A stretch of DNA of 64,000 nucleotides, taken from positions 248,410,377-248,474,376 of the forward strand of contig OW240912.1 of NCBI GenBank assembly GCA_933207985.1, given 5' to 3'. Within the stretch, counting starts at the first letter, position 1. Each line of letters opens with the position of its first letter. The DNA comes from Pelobates cultripes (taxonomy: Eukaryota > Chordata > Amphibia > Anura > Pelobatidae). Below, in pieces: positions 20,063-32,730 of the stretch. The notes beneath the pieces were generated by a model. That model worked only from the letters and a program-made list of their open reading frames with translations, made no database searches and had not been told where the DNA came from. A program made the translations under genes and the position numbers.

Positions 20063-21512
20063 TGTTTTGCCTGAGACTATAAAAATGTAGAAACTGTTTT
20101 ACTTTAACACAATATACATTAGTCATGTTTTTTTACATACATAATTTTACATTGAGATGAGAATCAATTGATTAAAATTTGTTTTGAAAACTTCTTATCT
20201 TGTAATGCTACGGGATGTGCTAGTTCAATCAACCAAACGCTACACTACACATGACCTTGATCTTAATACACAAAGACAGCCATCTCCTCTAGAATGGGTG
20301 ACGAAGTATAATGAATTCAGTCTGTGCTATTCACAGCCTGGCACAATTGCACCATTGACAGCATTGTGCTCAAGACAAGATGATTTGTATTTGCTAGTGG
20401 GCCCACTTTAAATCACTCCAATTTGCCTCTAGAGACTTCTTTAAAGGGTATCTGTCACTTCACAGGTTTTTTAACATTGTTTATTTATCCCGTCTTTTTA
20501 ACAAATCTGTGCTTATGTTGTCAGAGAAATAAATAAAAAGCTGCACTGACAGCTTTTTTCAGTCTTCACTTCCTTATCTTTCTTGAATGTTAAAGGAACA
20601 CTCAATTGCATTTTCTCAACTATTTAGTAGATATAAACCCAAATGAAATATGCATGTACTTTTACAGCATGTTTTGTTTAGGGGCATATGAAGAAAAAAA
20701 AAAAACACACTTTCAAAGGCTGTCCACCTCTCTATGATGCCTGTAGTTTGCTGTTCTGTCCAATTCTTTTGACTGATATTTTGAGTGTACATTAGCTTGG
20801 CAGTTGAATCTGAACCTTGCTTAAAGGGACACGCAAAACACCAAAACAACTTTAGCTTAATAGAATGTTTTCGGTGTATAGCTTGCTGTCTTACTGCTCA
20901 ATCCTCTACCATTTAGTAATTAACGTGAAAATGTCATGGCAGGGAAGTTTTGCATATTTCTACACAAGCTTGACCAATATAATTGAGTGTTTCTTCACTT
21001 CATACTATTAAAATCTCGTATTTTTTTCTATTACCCCTGTCTCCTGCTGAGAGCACCAGCCATGTTTCAGTGGGTGTTACATTTGCAAGGCATACCTCTC
21101 CTGCAAATTCCTGTTTGGGAAACACAGACTTGTTTCCCATAACAGGTTAAAAGTCCACCAACACTTTATTTTGGCTTTGTGGTATGCAAATAAAACGTAT
21201 CTGTTCTTTCTCTCTCTCTCCATTAGCAGATTGCTTGCCCAAAGCTTCTTCCATGCTGCTTATACACAGAGCCTGTCCTTACTTCCCCTTGCAGTCATAG
21301 CTTTCTGTTAGGCTGAATGCAAACAGGGGAGAGACACCATTAGGTTGGTTTCCATGATGAGACCCGTCTTATTTCTGTGTCTGCACAGAGTGAATTTACT
21401 GGCAGGAGTGGGAGGGTTTATTTTAATTTTTTTGTTTATTGGTTTCCATCTCTTGCTCTGCTAATTCCCTGCTAGAGCCTGCAATAGTCTCCTGTCTGTG
21501 GCTAAAGTTCAA
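20063..21512. other. Unassigned stretch with MITE fragments
   Basis: No gene is recognised. TTAAAGGAACACTCAATTGC near 20591 and TTAAAGGGACACGCAAAAC near 20821 mark decayed T2-like termini. Short ORFs are not supported by any domain. Confidence 0.45.
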
Positions 21513-22022
21513 TTAAAGGACCACTATAGTGCCAGGAAAACATACTATTTTTCCTGGCACTATAGTGCCCTGAGGGTGCCCCCCCCCCTCAGGGTCCCCC
21601 TCCCGCCCAGCTCTGGGGAGAGGAAGGGGTTAAACACTCACCTTTCTCCAGCGCTGGGCAGGGAGCTCTCCTCCTCGGATCCTCCGATTCTCCTCCCATT
21701 CGGCTGAATGTGCACGTGCGGCAAGAGCTGCGCGCGCATTCAGCCGGTCTCATTGGAAAGCATTCATAATGCTTTCCTATGGACGCTTGCGTGGTCTCAC
21801 TGTGATTTTCACAGTGAGAATCACGCAAGCGCCTCTAGCGGCTGTCAATGACACAGCTACTAGAGGAATTGGAGGAAGGATTTAACCCATTTACAAACAT
21901 AGCAGTTTATCTGAAACTGCTATGTTTATTTAAAAAAAAAAATGGGTTAACCCTAGCTGGACCTGACACCCAGACCACTTCATTAAGCTGAAGTGGTCTG
22001 GGTGCCTAGAGTGGTCCTTTAA
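21513..22022 (+). mobile_element. T2-like hairpin-chain MITE
   Basis: It is bracketed by TTAA at 21513-21516 and 22019-22022, with ends AGGACCACTATAG and CTAGAGTGGTCCT. It preserves the uninterrupted GGGGTTAAACACTCACC site used by the nested insertion at 9251. The hairpins CACTGTGATTTTCACAGTG and AAACATAGCAGTTT/AAACTGCTATGTTT are intact. Confidence 0.82.
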
Positions 22023-23860
22023 CAGATCAGGAGATACAAACTTCTAAAGTAAACCTGCTGTACTGTTAAAATTAAACTTTTTTTTTTTTTTTTTTATGGA
22101 GGCTGTGTGAGTTACGGCCAGAGAAGGTGTTACTAGGGCAACAAAACAAAGTGAATTTTAACAAAATGGCAGGGAAGTAAGCAGCGAGACTGCATGGGAC
22201 ATGTACAAACCTTCAGCTGGATGCAGCACAGTGGTTTGTACAGGCCTGTGGCTTAGGCCGAGGGAGGGAGGGTTTGTTTTCCTGGCAAGATCCCTTTAAG
22301 AGTGCAGTAGATTTCACAGTCTCAGGCAAGAAGACAGCTGCCATGCAGCCAAGGGCAAACAAACTAAAAATGTTGGCTAGCGATAATGGAACCACTCCAA
22401 AGAGGACTGGGACAACCCACACAGGTCCAAAGGAGGTACGGGGGTCCAGCCAATAAAATCAGAGCCCCAGGTCAGGAGATTGGCCACTTCAGGTGCATAG
22501 GGCCTCACAGTCAAAGATCTGGAGTTCCAATAATATATAGACAAAGTCCTACAGAGAGAGTCCAGCAATGTCAGAACGCAGGTTAATATCCGCTATAAAC
22601 GTCATGGAATTGGTGAATTATATCGATCTAGTAGCTAAAGCTGCTAAAGCCAGGAGTTCTCACAAAGACACATCCATTCAGCATGACCGTTAGGCTCCGC
22701 ACCCCGACTTACATGTTTTTAATGGCTTTATGTGAAATCTATCAACTGTACTATAAGCATACTGCACATGACACGTTATTTGAGAAACTCTCCTAGAATA
22801 CATGTGTTTAATAATAATTACTCACCGATTGCCAACCCCAGCAGGAATTCTATGTGGGTCACGGCCCACTGTGCTTGCTCTCTAGCCGTCCTCCGCTACA
22901 GCAGATGCCTCACACATGGAGTCCTGCATGGCATTCCACACACTGTGCCCAATCCTCCGCAGAGCCTCCCAGGAGCAGCGTGCAGAACAGCAGGATGGGA
23001 GAGAGGTTAACATGGCATCCCATCCATAGAAGGGACATGGACGCCTACAAACCAGGGGGAGGCCATCTCTCTTTATATAGACGTTTAAACATCTCGCCAA
23101 GGGAGGGTTCCCACTCCTCTATTTAAATCCTGTCCACCCAAGGCTCAATGCTAAGATGTTTTGTAAAATCCCAAGAGGGAGGCTCTATTGTTAGTATGTG
23201 CTCTTTAAAGACTTTAAGCCTGCTTCCTAAACCTTAACCTCCGCTGTCTGATTTTGAGCTTGGCATGCTTGACTGTGCCTCTAGATTGTCCTAAGCCTGC
23301 TGCCTTGTTTTGACCTTTGCTTGCCAGACCCTTCCTCTAGATAGTCCTTTTCCATTTTGATGCTTTCTGAGTTTGAGACTCTCTCTTAAAGTGACCATTC
23401 CCTTGCTCTGTCACTCTCTCTACATACTGAGTCCATTCCCTCCAAACCGTTACATGATGTTATGTGGTTTTTCATTTTTTTTTTCTCTTTCTTTCCCAGA
23501 TAGTAAAGTAGAAAAGGTATAGACCACTTGGTAAGTGCCCCATGTATATTAAGTAAAAGTAATTTTTCTTTATACACCCCATCATGTTGAGTATTAAGAT
23601 GCTGTATGGAGGAAAACACATTTGTTCATTGAAAGGCATATTTTCAAATCATTAGCACTATCAAGGTTTTTTCATTTAAAAAACCAAAACAAAAAAAACC
23701 CGATGCTTAGCTAATCCACGTATGCTTTGCAATATCATTGATAGTTGATACGCTGAGCCAAAAAATGCCTAACAAATATGGACAAAGCTTGTATTGCTGA
23801 TGAGGAAGATGAACATCTGGGGACCTCCAGTTTTGATGAAGCAGTGGAGGGCACCTATAG
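22023..23860. other. Unassigned stretch
   Basis: Contains a T-run (22078-22095) and GC-richer sequence at 22380-23150 with several short frames on both strands but no recognisable domain. A TATATAG sequence lies near 23077. It may be an old LTR or LINE remnant; nothing decides this. Confidence 0.4.
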
Positions 23861-24760
23861 TTTAATACAGGGCTCGATAAATCCCAGGCGACGTGGCGCT
23901 TGGTATGTCAGCACTTTAAGGCGGCCACCTGCAGGAGCATTGTAAGCGGCGTGCAAGGGAGCAGTAATATACATGCAGCTCCTCTATGTTCCCTTGTGCA
24001 CTGTTTAGTGATGTTGGAAGCTGGAATATGACATCACTCTGGCCCTGGCATCACTACAGAGAGTGCGAGGGAGCAGAGAGGAGCTGCAGGTTTATTACTG
24101 CTCTATCGCACGCAGGAAGATAGCAGTCCCAAAGGTAGGGAGGCTGGGTGGATTTCAATTAAAATAAAAATCTCAGTTTGTGTGTGAGAAAATATGTGTC
24201 TCTGTCTCTCGGTGTCTCTTTCAGGGTGTGTGTCTGTTTTAGGTACCTGACCCCGTCCAACTGCACGAGAAAGGTGTTTTTACTCACCTTTTATCCCACG
24301 CCGTGCCTGTTTAGCCATGACTAATCCTGTCTCTGTGGCTGAAATAATTAGTCTTAATGGTCGCAGCTAAGGGAGGATATTGCGCATGTGCAGGAAAACA
24401 ATGTTCCAATCAGCATCTCCTCATAGAGATGCATTGAATCAATGCATCTCTATGAGGAACATTCAGTGTCTCCATACAGTGCTTGGAGACGCTGAACTTA
24501 GGTGCTGAAAAGGCAGTGTTTACATTGAAAGGTCTGCAGTTACAGGCTTTAGATACCATAACAACTGCATTAAGCTGCTCTTAAGAATTGCATTTTCCTT
24601 GTTAAAAATTAAACCTAAAATGAGTTATAAAAAAAACTGGCTCCTAACTTTTTCAGCTTTCTTTTAGATTCTAAACAGATTTGTCAGGCCCTGGTTTAAT
24701 AGCACAGTAATCTCTGCAACAGTATGTAGTTGTTATGGTGACTGCCCCTTTAATTAGAGT
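23861..24760. repeat. Decayed interspersed repeat with T2-like right part
   Basis: It starts with the phrase CAGGGCTCGATAAATCCCAG and ends with GGTGACTGCCCCTTTAA near 24755. It includes a near-perfect palindrome at 24418-24458 (TCCTCATAGAGATGCATTGA paired with its inverse), the same core seen in the 19.5 and 39.7 kb MITEs. Boundaries are uncertain. Confidence 0.45.
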
Positions 24761-25255
24761 TATGTTCATATTTTTTTTATTTGCTAATTGTAATATATTT
24801 TGGAGAAGCTGTTTTTTCCAGGATTAGCATGCCATTCTCTTTATATTTTAATATATACAGATAGAAATTTTATTTTGTGTTAGTTAAATGGTTACCCTTT
24901 TGCTACTATCTGTAATGGCAGACCGTTTTGCAACAGTTTTCTCTTACCTGGGTCTGGCCAAGATTCCTTTAATGGCAGTTGAACCGCATTTGGGATTTGC
25001 AGAGATGCAGAAGTCAGATGCCAATTCTGGCATACATTCATATGAGCTCAGCGCTCTCAGGCAATGAATGGAAATCTGTGCAGAGAATTTTCATTAGCCA
25101 GTCCGGATCTCTAGTTCCAGGCTAGCTAACAACGCTGCTGAAAGTGGAGTTATACCATTGCCAGCTATTATTTCATAGAGAACACTGCAAAACAGGCTGC
25201 TTGCACCATTACACTTAGAAACACTGAAGTGGCCATGTTGCGGTGAGTAAAACTT
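24761..25255. other. Unassigned stretch
   Basis: No gene, element end or clear repeat recognised by eye. Confidence 0.4.
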
Positions 25256-26610
25256 TAAAGGAACACTATACAGTCAAGAACACAAATATGTATTACTGAC
25301 CCTATAGTGGAAAGTTATAGGGTCAAATTTAGCATGTTACATATTTCAGTTTTTTCACATTGAAATTCGCCAGATTGGTTACGTTGCCTTTGAGACAGTA
25401 TGGTAGCCCAGGAATGAGAATAACTCCCATGCTGACAAACCATTTGCAATAGTAGACACCCCATTTGCAATACCTTGGGTTATGTTCAGTCTTTTTTAGT
25501 AGCAACTTAGTCACAAACACTGGCCAAAGTTAGCGTTAATATTTGCTTGTGTGTGAAAAATGAAAAAAACTAATTTAAACACCAATCTGGCGAATTTCAA
25601 TGTGAAAAAACTGAAATGCAAGCCTTATATTTGACTCTGTAACTTTTGAAAATGCCATAAAACCTGTACATGAGGGGTACTGTTCTAATCGGGAGACTTC
25701 ACTGAACACAAATATTAGTGTTTCAAAACTGTAAAACGTATCACAACAATTATAACCTCAATGTAAGTGCCGTTTGTGTGTGAAAAATGCAAAAAACTTC
25801 ACTTTCGCTGATGATATCATTGTTGTAATACATTTTACTGTTTAAAAAACACTAGTTTTGTGTTCAGTGAAGTCTCCCGAGTAAAACAGTACCCCCATGA
25901 ACAGGTTTTATGGTTTCTTTGGAAGTTACAGGGTTAAATATAGTGCTAGAAAATTAAATTCTCTGGACTTTAGGCCTGGGTTGTCAGGCAGGTCTCGCAA
26001 ATTTTATTTAATAAGAAACAAATTAACTAGAAATATTACATAGATATATATATGTAGAATAAAATTATATATATAAAATATTGTGTATTAATATTGTTTT
26101 TGTATTTTATTGTACCCCAATGTACCAATGCAATGTTTTGTGGACGCAGGACATACTTGAAAACGAGAGAAATCTCAATGTATCTTTCCTGGTAAAATAT
26201 TTTATAAATAAAATTATATATAGTGATATATACATATATATTTATGTATATAGATCTATTATTTCGTTCTAAGTTTATTTTGATATCAATCTATATATTA
26301 ATATCAAAATATAGTTATAACTAAATTACACACATATATATTTTATTTTATTTTGTATTTTTTTTCATTTTTAGCATATTTTTTTTATATATATATATAT
26401 ATTAATATTAAAATACACTTAGACAGTGTGTGTGTGTGTGTGTGTGTGTATATGTTTAAAATGTAATTTTAAACTTTAACTTTATTCCAGGCACTCCCCC
26501 TGCTGGCACTACTATGGACGGCTATTCCGTCCATGTGATCATGAGGTCCCCACAAGGACCTCGCGATCATATGGCCCAGGAGGGCTGGATCAGATGCAGG
26601 GGGACTTGCA
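25256..26610. mobile_element. P1 copy B, right-truncated
   Basis: A short T2-like fragment (AAAGGAACACTATACAGTC) is followed by P1 body sequence: the recurring ACAAACACTGGCCAAA and AAAACCTGTACATG phrases, AT-rich core (26030-26460) and a GC-rich subterminal block with GGACGGCTATTCCGTCC (26516) that matches 58215. The CCCCTTAAG terminus is not seen at either side. Confidence 0.65.
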
Positions 26611-27370
26611 AATTCTGTTTAACTGAATTTCTTATCTCCTGCTCTGTTAAGGCTGCTCTTTCCCACACTTCACTAATCACTAATGATGCATTTACGGCAA
26701 TGAGGAATGCAAAGGAGACCAATGTAAACCACCCACAGCTTTTCACGACTTCCAGTTAGTGGTGCCAATGTCTTGACTATGTGTCTAAAGTGGGCATACA
26801 TCCTTGGTACCTTCTAAATGTACTGAAAGCAGGCATGGTATAAGTAGAGGTTGAAGACAGACACAAAGCCTTGTTACTCATATCTAAAGTTGCAACTGGC
26901 AAAACACTTCCTTATGTGAAAATTAGTCCTTTTTTAAACTGAAAATGTATGTAGACTTCTTGTAAGTAGTTGAGAAAGTGCTACTAATACAGTAACATTT
27001 AGACTTCCTGTTTAAAGTTCATGCCCCATCAGTGAATACTACTAGATTGTCAGGGCTCAGCTGCTTTCACATCCTTCCAAATATAAAATGCTTTATTTTC
27101 TGTCTACTCCAGCAACACCCAGTGGGGCTACTGGTTACTTGTTTTGCAGTTCTCAATAGACTGAAGTTTTGTATTTATGCCATCCTCTACAACCCTTTTT
27201 ATACATTTCTTATGTGCTTATTACTTTGATTAACATAAATCATCTTCTGTTTCACTTCGGGCATGAATTTGAAGAGGTTAGGGATCTCCCTATAGAGTTT
27301 AGACAGCCATTACGCTCGCTGTTAGCTGGCACCTTCTGGCTACCTGTGCTTGAGTTAGTAGGTATTTTGC
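26611..27370. other. Unassigned stretch
   Basis: No gene recognised; ordinary AT-rich sequence upstream of gemin8. Confidence 0.4.
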
Positions 27371-28112
27371 GGCACCCCTCTATATAGCTTAAAGGCGCTG
27401 GCGGGCGGCGCGCAGCAGGTTTAAACAAGGTGCTGTGGTGATGGCTGCAATGAGCGTCAGTAAAGAGTCCCGCGTCTTCACACATTGTTGGTCGGCAATA
27501 CGATTGAGCAGTATATTATCACCTCTTGCGATAGTAAAACCAAAGAAAATGTGCCAAAGCGCGCCAGCTTCTCTTAACCCTGCCAGGTAACTTTTTCTTT
27601 TCTTTGGTTTTTACTATATATTGGGGCTGATGTGTACTGTAGTCATTGATGCCGGCCTAGTAGTGATGGGAGTGAGCGCAGGACTTCTCTTTTTGTATTT
27701 GTATTTACTTTGTATCACACAGCCTTGTTACAATGCTGCCGCCCATCCCATGTGTTCCCTATTAAGGGTTAATAAGTATATAGGGGTGTATATATGGAAA
27801 TACCCCTCTCTGTCTCATAAGAGATATCTTTGCCAGAAGCTCAAGGAAGCAGGCTGAAGGGTCAGTGTAGGACCCGCTTTAGGGGGGTCTGCCTTGACGT
27901 TGGCAGGCGGACATTCCCTCCAATGGCCATTGGAGCAACTAAATGACCTTCATTTGTCTAAATATACATAGGGATTAAGGAGAGAGCGCAGGTAACTTTT
28001 TTTTTTCCTTTTCTTTGGTTTTTACTATATATTCAGGCTGATGTGTACTGTAGTCATTGCTGCCGGCCCAGTAGTGATGGGAGTGAGCGCAGGTCTTATC
28101 TTTTTGTATATG
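27371..28112. repeat. Direct repeat pair with TATA-like and GC-rich leader
   Basis: Blocks at about 27587-27705 and 27990-28112 are near-identical (AGGTAACTTTTT, TGGTTTTTACTATATATT, CTGATGTGTACTGTAGTCAT, TAGTGATGGGAGTGAGCGCA). Before the first copy, a CTATATAG lies 25-30 bp upstream of a GC-rich run (GGCGCTGGCGGGCGGCGCGC at 27394). Each copy starts at a donor-like GCCAG/GTAACT or GCGCAG/GTAACT. It may be the 5' region of a retroelement; a 5' exon of gemin8 is possible but unproven. A similar GTGTAGGACC...TTGACGTTG phrase recurs at 57940. Confidence 0.5.
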
Positions 28113-28547
28113 AATTTGGAAAGAGTCTAAAATGACTTTTCTATAAATTTTATAATTGCTTTTTTTTCTTAAAAAAAAATGACATACATGTTGTTAAACA
28201 GCTGGAGAAGCAGCTGTATTCTCAGAATTGCATTATGGTCCCCAGCGAACCCAAGGGATGTTTATTTTAGCATTTAGCTGTACAGGGATGCATGGGAAGT
28301 TTGCATATCCTGCTGCCATATGTGAATGCGACCAGAAATCAAGTGTAGAAGTATATGTTGTACAAAATTGGGTCTTTAATAGTTCTGAATATCCTTCCTT
28401 TGGCACATAATCTTAACTGCAAAACTTGATTAAGATCATATAGCGTATGTATTGAATTTAGAACAAAAATTACTAGATTTAGGACGGATATATTTTAAAG
28501 TCAACATTTTCATTTAACATCATTTCAAGAGTCATTATTTAAGATTA
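28113..28547. other. Unassigned stretch
   Basis: No gene or element recognised apart from poly-T/poly-A runs. Confidence 0.4.
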
Positions 28548-28640
28548 AAACTGATTTTAATTGAATTTTTTTTTTTATTAGAACTGACTATAATCAGTTC
28601 CAATAAAAAAAAAAAAATTAATTAAAATCAGTTGGTTTTA
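28548..28640. repeat. AT-rich foldback
   Basis: AACTGATTTTAATTGAATTT on the left pairs with the AATTAATTAAAATCAGTT arm on the right. The centre has a second short stem, GAACTGA...TCAGTTC. Confidence 0.7.
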
Positions 28641-28858
28641 TTTTCTTACGGTTATATTTTTAAATTGTGATAACACTGTAAATCTCTATGTTCATATTCT
28701 TAAAGTTGGTCTCTTATCACATAGATTGAATCTACAATAGTGTTTTTTAATATCAGAAATATTCATGTAACATTGGGCATTTTGGCCATGCTGAGCATCA
28801 TCAGAGAGTTCCAGTAACCATTACTTACTTTCTACTTTTTATTTCAGACTCTACAGCT

Positions 28859-30657
28859 ATTTTTTTTTTTAAATGATTATTTTTTATTCTTTATTTTTGT
28901 TGTGCATTATACATCATAGAAGCTTGATTAGACATTTCATAGACGTAAACATGACAAAGTATAAGGATGTAAGTGTAATAAGAAATGTCAGATACTGCAC
29001 TTTTTATAGTTATTGAAAAAAGACATATTCTCGTGCAAGCAAGTAAACACAGATACAGTAGCGATGCCACAACAGCATGTACCAGCAACGAACAACCAAC
29101 AGCTAGTTATTTGGGCGTGACATATGACATTGAACATTTTTAGATGATATAAGAACTAAGAACGAGTTAGGCTAACATGTCAAAGCGTCAGACAACATAT
29201 GGTATTAAATTAACTGGTAGACATGCGACTTTCAGGAACTCCACTCCCAACTATGGCTAGTACTTTGTTAGGTTAACCCTATTCTGTGGATAAGAAGGTT
29301 AATCAGGCATGGTGGCTATAAGTAAAGATGTTTCATAGCAAACTCCAGTTATATGAGGAAGGAACCAGGAGGACATACCGTATATACTTGAGTATAAGTC
29401 GAGACCCCTACTTTTACCAAAAAAAACTGGGAAAACTTATTGACTCAAGTATAAGACTAGGGTGGGAAATGCAGCAGCTACTGGTAAATTTCTAAATAAA
29501 ATTAGATCCCAGAAAAATTATATGAATTGAATATTTATTTACAGTGTGTGTATATAATGAATGCAGTGTGTGTGTGTATATAATGCAGAGTGTGTGTATG
29601 AATGCAGTGTGTGTGTGTGTGTGTATATATATAATGCAGTGTGTGTGTATATAATGCAGAGTGTGTTTGTGTATGTGATGCAGAGTGTGTAATCTTGGTG
29701 GGGGGACTGGGCATTTTTATTTATTTTTTTAATTATTATTTTAATATAAAAAAAAAGTTGTAAAGGTAAGTAACAGCTCGCTCCCAGCCCCCAACAGGAC
29801 CGCCCAGCTTGTAATGAACCCGGCGGTCCTGCTCTGTATTATGGCAATGTAAGTTGCCATAATACAGACCTTGACTTGAATATAAGACGAGTGGGGAGTT
29901 TTCAGCACAAAAAATGTGTCAAAAAAACTTGTCTTATACTCGAGTATATACGGTAGCTCCTTGGTACCTTAACTAATTTTACAGGAGTAAGAGGTGATGA
30001 GCAGATAAAAATAATAATACCAATACAAACAATAAAACCAATAACAAAACATGCTCACTGCACATATTAAAATGTAGAATCTTGTAAATGCCAAAATGTC
30101 AGCCAGCCTTAGGCAAGTAGCGATAGAGAGCCGGTGTTTAGCCCTGTGTGATAAATGTAGCATCAGCCAACACCCATGCACGGGAATACTTGGTGACCGT
30201 TGTGAGGCATGATATCCCCCCCAACCCCAGGCTGTAGTGAGGGCTTGCATCAAAACACCAGACTTGGGGGCTCGTGGCAGAGTCCAAGTCCATCCCGCGT
30301 GGGACCTGACAGACGCTCCTGGTGTTCGGTCGCTGCCTGCGTAGTTGAGTCATCTGCCGCTGTGCTCGATGCTGCTGGAGTATATCCCCATCGGCACCAG
30401 GAATTCCACTGAGGCTTCCTTTGATATATTGTGGGTACAGGGATCAGCTGACTCCCTCACTCACATATAGACTGGTGGGCCGCAGGATTGCCCCAATTGG
30501 ACGCTGACCAAGAGTAATGGGGTACAGGAGATCAGCAGGGTCTTCTAGAGTCAGAATTATTTGACAATCAAGCAGTTTAAGAGACTCTATTACCTGAAGT
30601 CTCCAGGAGCTCATGCAGTGTGTGACCACTCTCTGTGCTAAACAGGCCCCGCCCCCT
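28859..30657 (-). mobile_element. Possible LINE-derived (non-coding) antisense element split by a MITE
   Basis: A poly-T run at 28859-28871 could be the poly-A tail of a minus-strand retroelement. The body has no ORF of note, is split by the MITE at 29376-29955, and ends in CAGGCCCCGCCCCC near 30655. AAATGATT (28872) and AAATTATT (30659) might be target duplications. The assignment is weak. Confidence 0.3.
29376..29955. mobile_element. TA-flanked MITE with CCGTATATACT ends
   Basis: It has inverted ends CCGTATATACTTGAGTATAA and TTATACTCGAGTATATACGG flanked by TA on both sides (29376-29377 and 29954-29955), which fits a Tc1/mariner-type non-autonomous element. The 576-bp inside contains a simple GTGTGTGTATATAATGCA repeat array (29545-29690) and a second internal inverted copy of the end motif. 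Confidence 0.72.
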
Positions 30658-30659
30658 TA

Positions 30660-31050
30660 AATTATTTATTTATTCGTTTAAGTGTTTCCATTTCGACCAT
30701 TTATAACACACCCCTACACCAAATAAGTGAGTATAGCAAAGAATATTTAGTCTATATGATCTAACTTCCCAAGAGGCCTTCCCCAATAGCACCCCCTTAA
30801 ACAGATCTATTTATACACAGATATGGGATACAGCTAGGCACTATAAAAAGAAAAAAATGGAACAGCACATAGTGATGTATTGTAATATAAAGTGAATCAA
30901 GTGACTAATGATTGCACTCACAAGATGTAAATTGAATCAGCGCCTTGAGGCCGTCAAAGGGCTATAGCAATCCACTCTCCTTCTGTGTGTGTATACACAC
31001 ACACCACTAGTGCCAGGCCCCCTCTGACCACTCTACAGCAATTTTATGTA
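30660..31050. other. Unassigned stretch
   Basis: No gene or element recognised. Confidence 0.4.
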
Positions 31051-31532
31051 TTAAAGGACCACTATAGGCACCCAGACCACTTCAGCTTAATGAAGTGGTC
31101 TGGGTGCCAGGTCCAGCTAGGGTTAACCATTTTTTTCTATAAACATAGCAGTTTCAGAGAAACTGCTATGTTTATATTAGGGTTAATCCAGCCTCTAGTG
31201 GCTGTCTCATTGACAGCCGCTAGAGGCGCTTGCTTGCTTCTCACTGTGATTTTCACAGTGAGAAGACGCCAGCGTCCATAGGAAAGCATTGTGAGTGCTT
31301 TCCTATGAGACTGGCTGAATGCGCGCGCGACTCTTGCCGCGCATGCGCATTCAGCCAAGGAGGCGGAGAGGAAGAGGAGAGCTCTCCGCCCAGCGCTGGA
31401 GAAAGAGGTAAGTTTAACCCCTTCCTCACCCTAGAGCCCGGCGGAAGGGGGACCCTAAGGGTGGGGGCACCCTCAAGGCACTATAGTGCCAGGAAAACAA
31501 GTATGTTTTCCTGGCACTATAGTGGTCCTTAA
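31051..31532 (-). mobile_element. T2-like hairpin-chain MITE
   Basis: Antisense member of the 13.5-kb family, bracketed by TTAA at 31051-31054 and 31529-31532, with ends AGGACCACTATAGG and CTATAGTGGTCCT. All internal hairpins are kept. It lies about 450 bp upstream of the gemin8 coding exon. Confidence 0.82.
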
Positions 31533-31984
31533 ATAATTGCCACTAAGGAGTTGAAAATTGTGATAAAAAAAAAAAAAAAAATGCCATCTTCACACTGAAA
31601 CCTTGACAGGTGCCCAAGTGGTAATTGGCGATTATAGGGTTACTCTAAGCATCACAACCCCTGGCGCCTTTTGTGGGTAATTGTCCAGAGCTGCAGAAGC
31701 TGGATGGCGATCTAACTGGTCATTCACTGGCTGAGAACGTCGTTTAGTTGTAGTAGTTTAGTTAGGTTATTTGTATTTTTTACAAGCTTTGTATTTTCTC
31801 TGGTTTTGTATTCATGCACTATTAAAATTAAAAAATTAAATAACATTTTTTAAAAACCTGTATCTTTAACAACCACAGTAATAAATTATCAAGTACTGTG
31901 ACCTTTTATTTTTTTTGAGTGTGATGATATTTCAGCTAACATTCTGCAACTATGTAAAATGCACATCTTCTTTTCTATTTCTAG

Positions 31985-32408
31985 GCAGCTATGGCTCATC
32001 AAGATGCAGAGCCTTGGTACGCAGCACGGATGTATGCCAGGTATTGGAAACATTATAGCCAAGCTATGCATTGGCTGTATAGGCACAAGAGGGCATACAG
32101 ACTGGCTGTAGCTTCTCTGTGGTACCCAGTTGACACTTTTCAAACCAGTCGCTATGCAGATTGGGAAGGGGGGGAACAATCTCGAAGAAATGTCAACTCA
32201 AGGTCCCAAAATCAGGCCGTTCAACCCAGAAGGACACGTCCATGCTTAAAGGTGTCAGAGTCAAAAGAAAAGGTGTCTGACATGGAATGTGAACAAGAAG
32301 CATCTGATTCAGAAGAGGAGGGGATTGAATGCGACCTGAGCAATATGGAAATCACAGAAGAACTGCGGCAGTATTTTGCAGAGACAGAAAGACATAGAGA
32401 AGAACTAA
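31985..32408 (+). CDS. gemin8: gemin8, first coding exon
   Basis: Gemin8 is a core subunit of the SMN complex, which loads Sm proteins onto snRNAs in the cytoplasm and is also found in nuclear gems; it links SMN to Gemin6/Gemin7. The exon follows a polypyrimidine tract and AG (31983-31984), has six untranslated bases, and starts at ATG 31991. Its 139 codons include the N-terminal aromatic-rich segment WYAARMYARYWKHYSQAM, typical of Gemin8, a variable charged linker, and near residues 112-137 the most conserved block (ECDLSNMEITEEL, then QYFAETERHREE). The exon ends at 32408 before a consensus GTAAGT donor, in phase 1. The joined CDS is 675 nt, giving 224 residues, slightly shorter than the mammalian protein of about 242. 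Upstream noncoding exons were not identified. Confidence 0.93.
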
Positions 32409-32730
32409 GTAAGTGCTCATTCTTGGGTCTATTTTAAAATTATTTAAGAGATCAGATTTCCATCCCATGATGTCAAAGATTTGATTTATAAAATAGTTGA
32501 AGGCTGCAAATGCAATGCAAAGATAAGTTTTAGTTCCAAATGCATCATGTGTCGATGTAAGATCCCACACTGTTTTGTATGACTAGCTGCCAACATTTGA
32601 AAAAAAACTTTGCAGCACAGCTATCAATTACTACCTTGAAAATTTACCACATCCCACTGCCACAAAGCTCCGCCCACTATGTCCAACCCAGATAATTAAT
32701 ATCCGCCTACTTATCAGTGCAGATTACAAG

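Noticed and set aside
22213..22590. Short ORFs on both strands in GC-richer DNA
   Set aside because: No domain, mutually overlapping, no splice or promoter support.
30985..31281. Similar short peptides (for example ending VIFTVR) recurring in several MITE copies
   Set aside because: They arise from the shared hairpin sequence on either strand and start outside the element; frames differ among copies.
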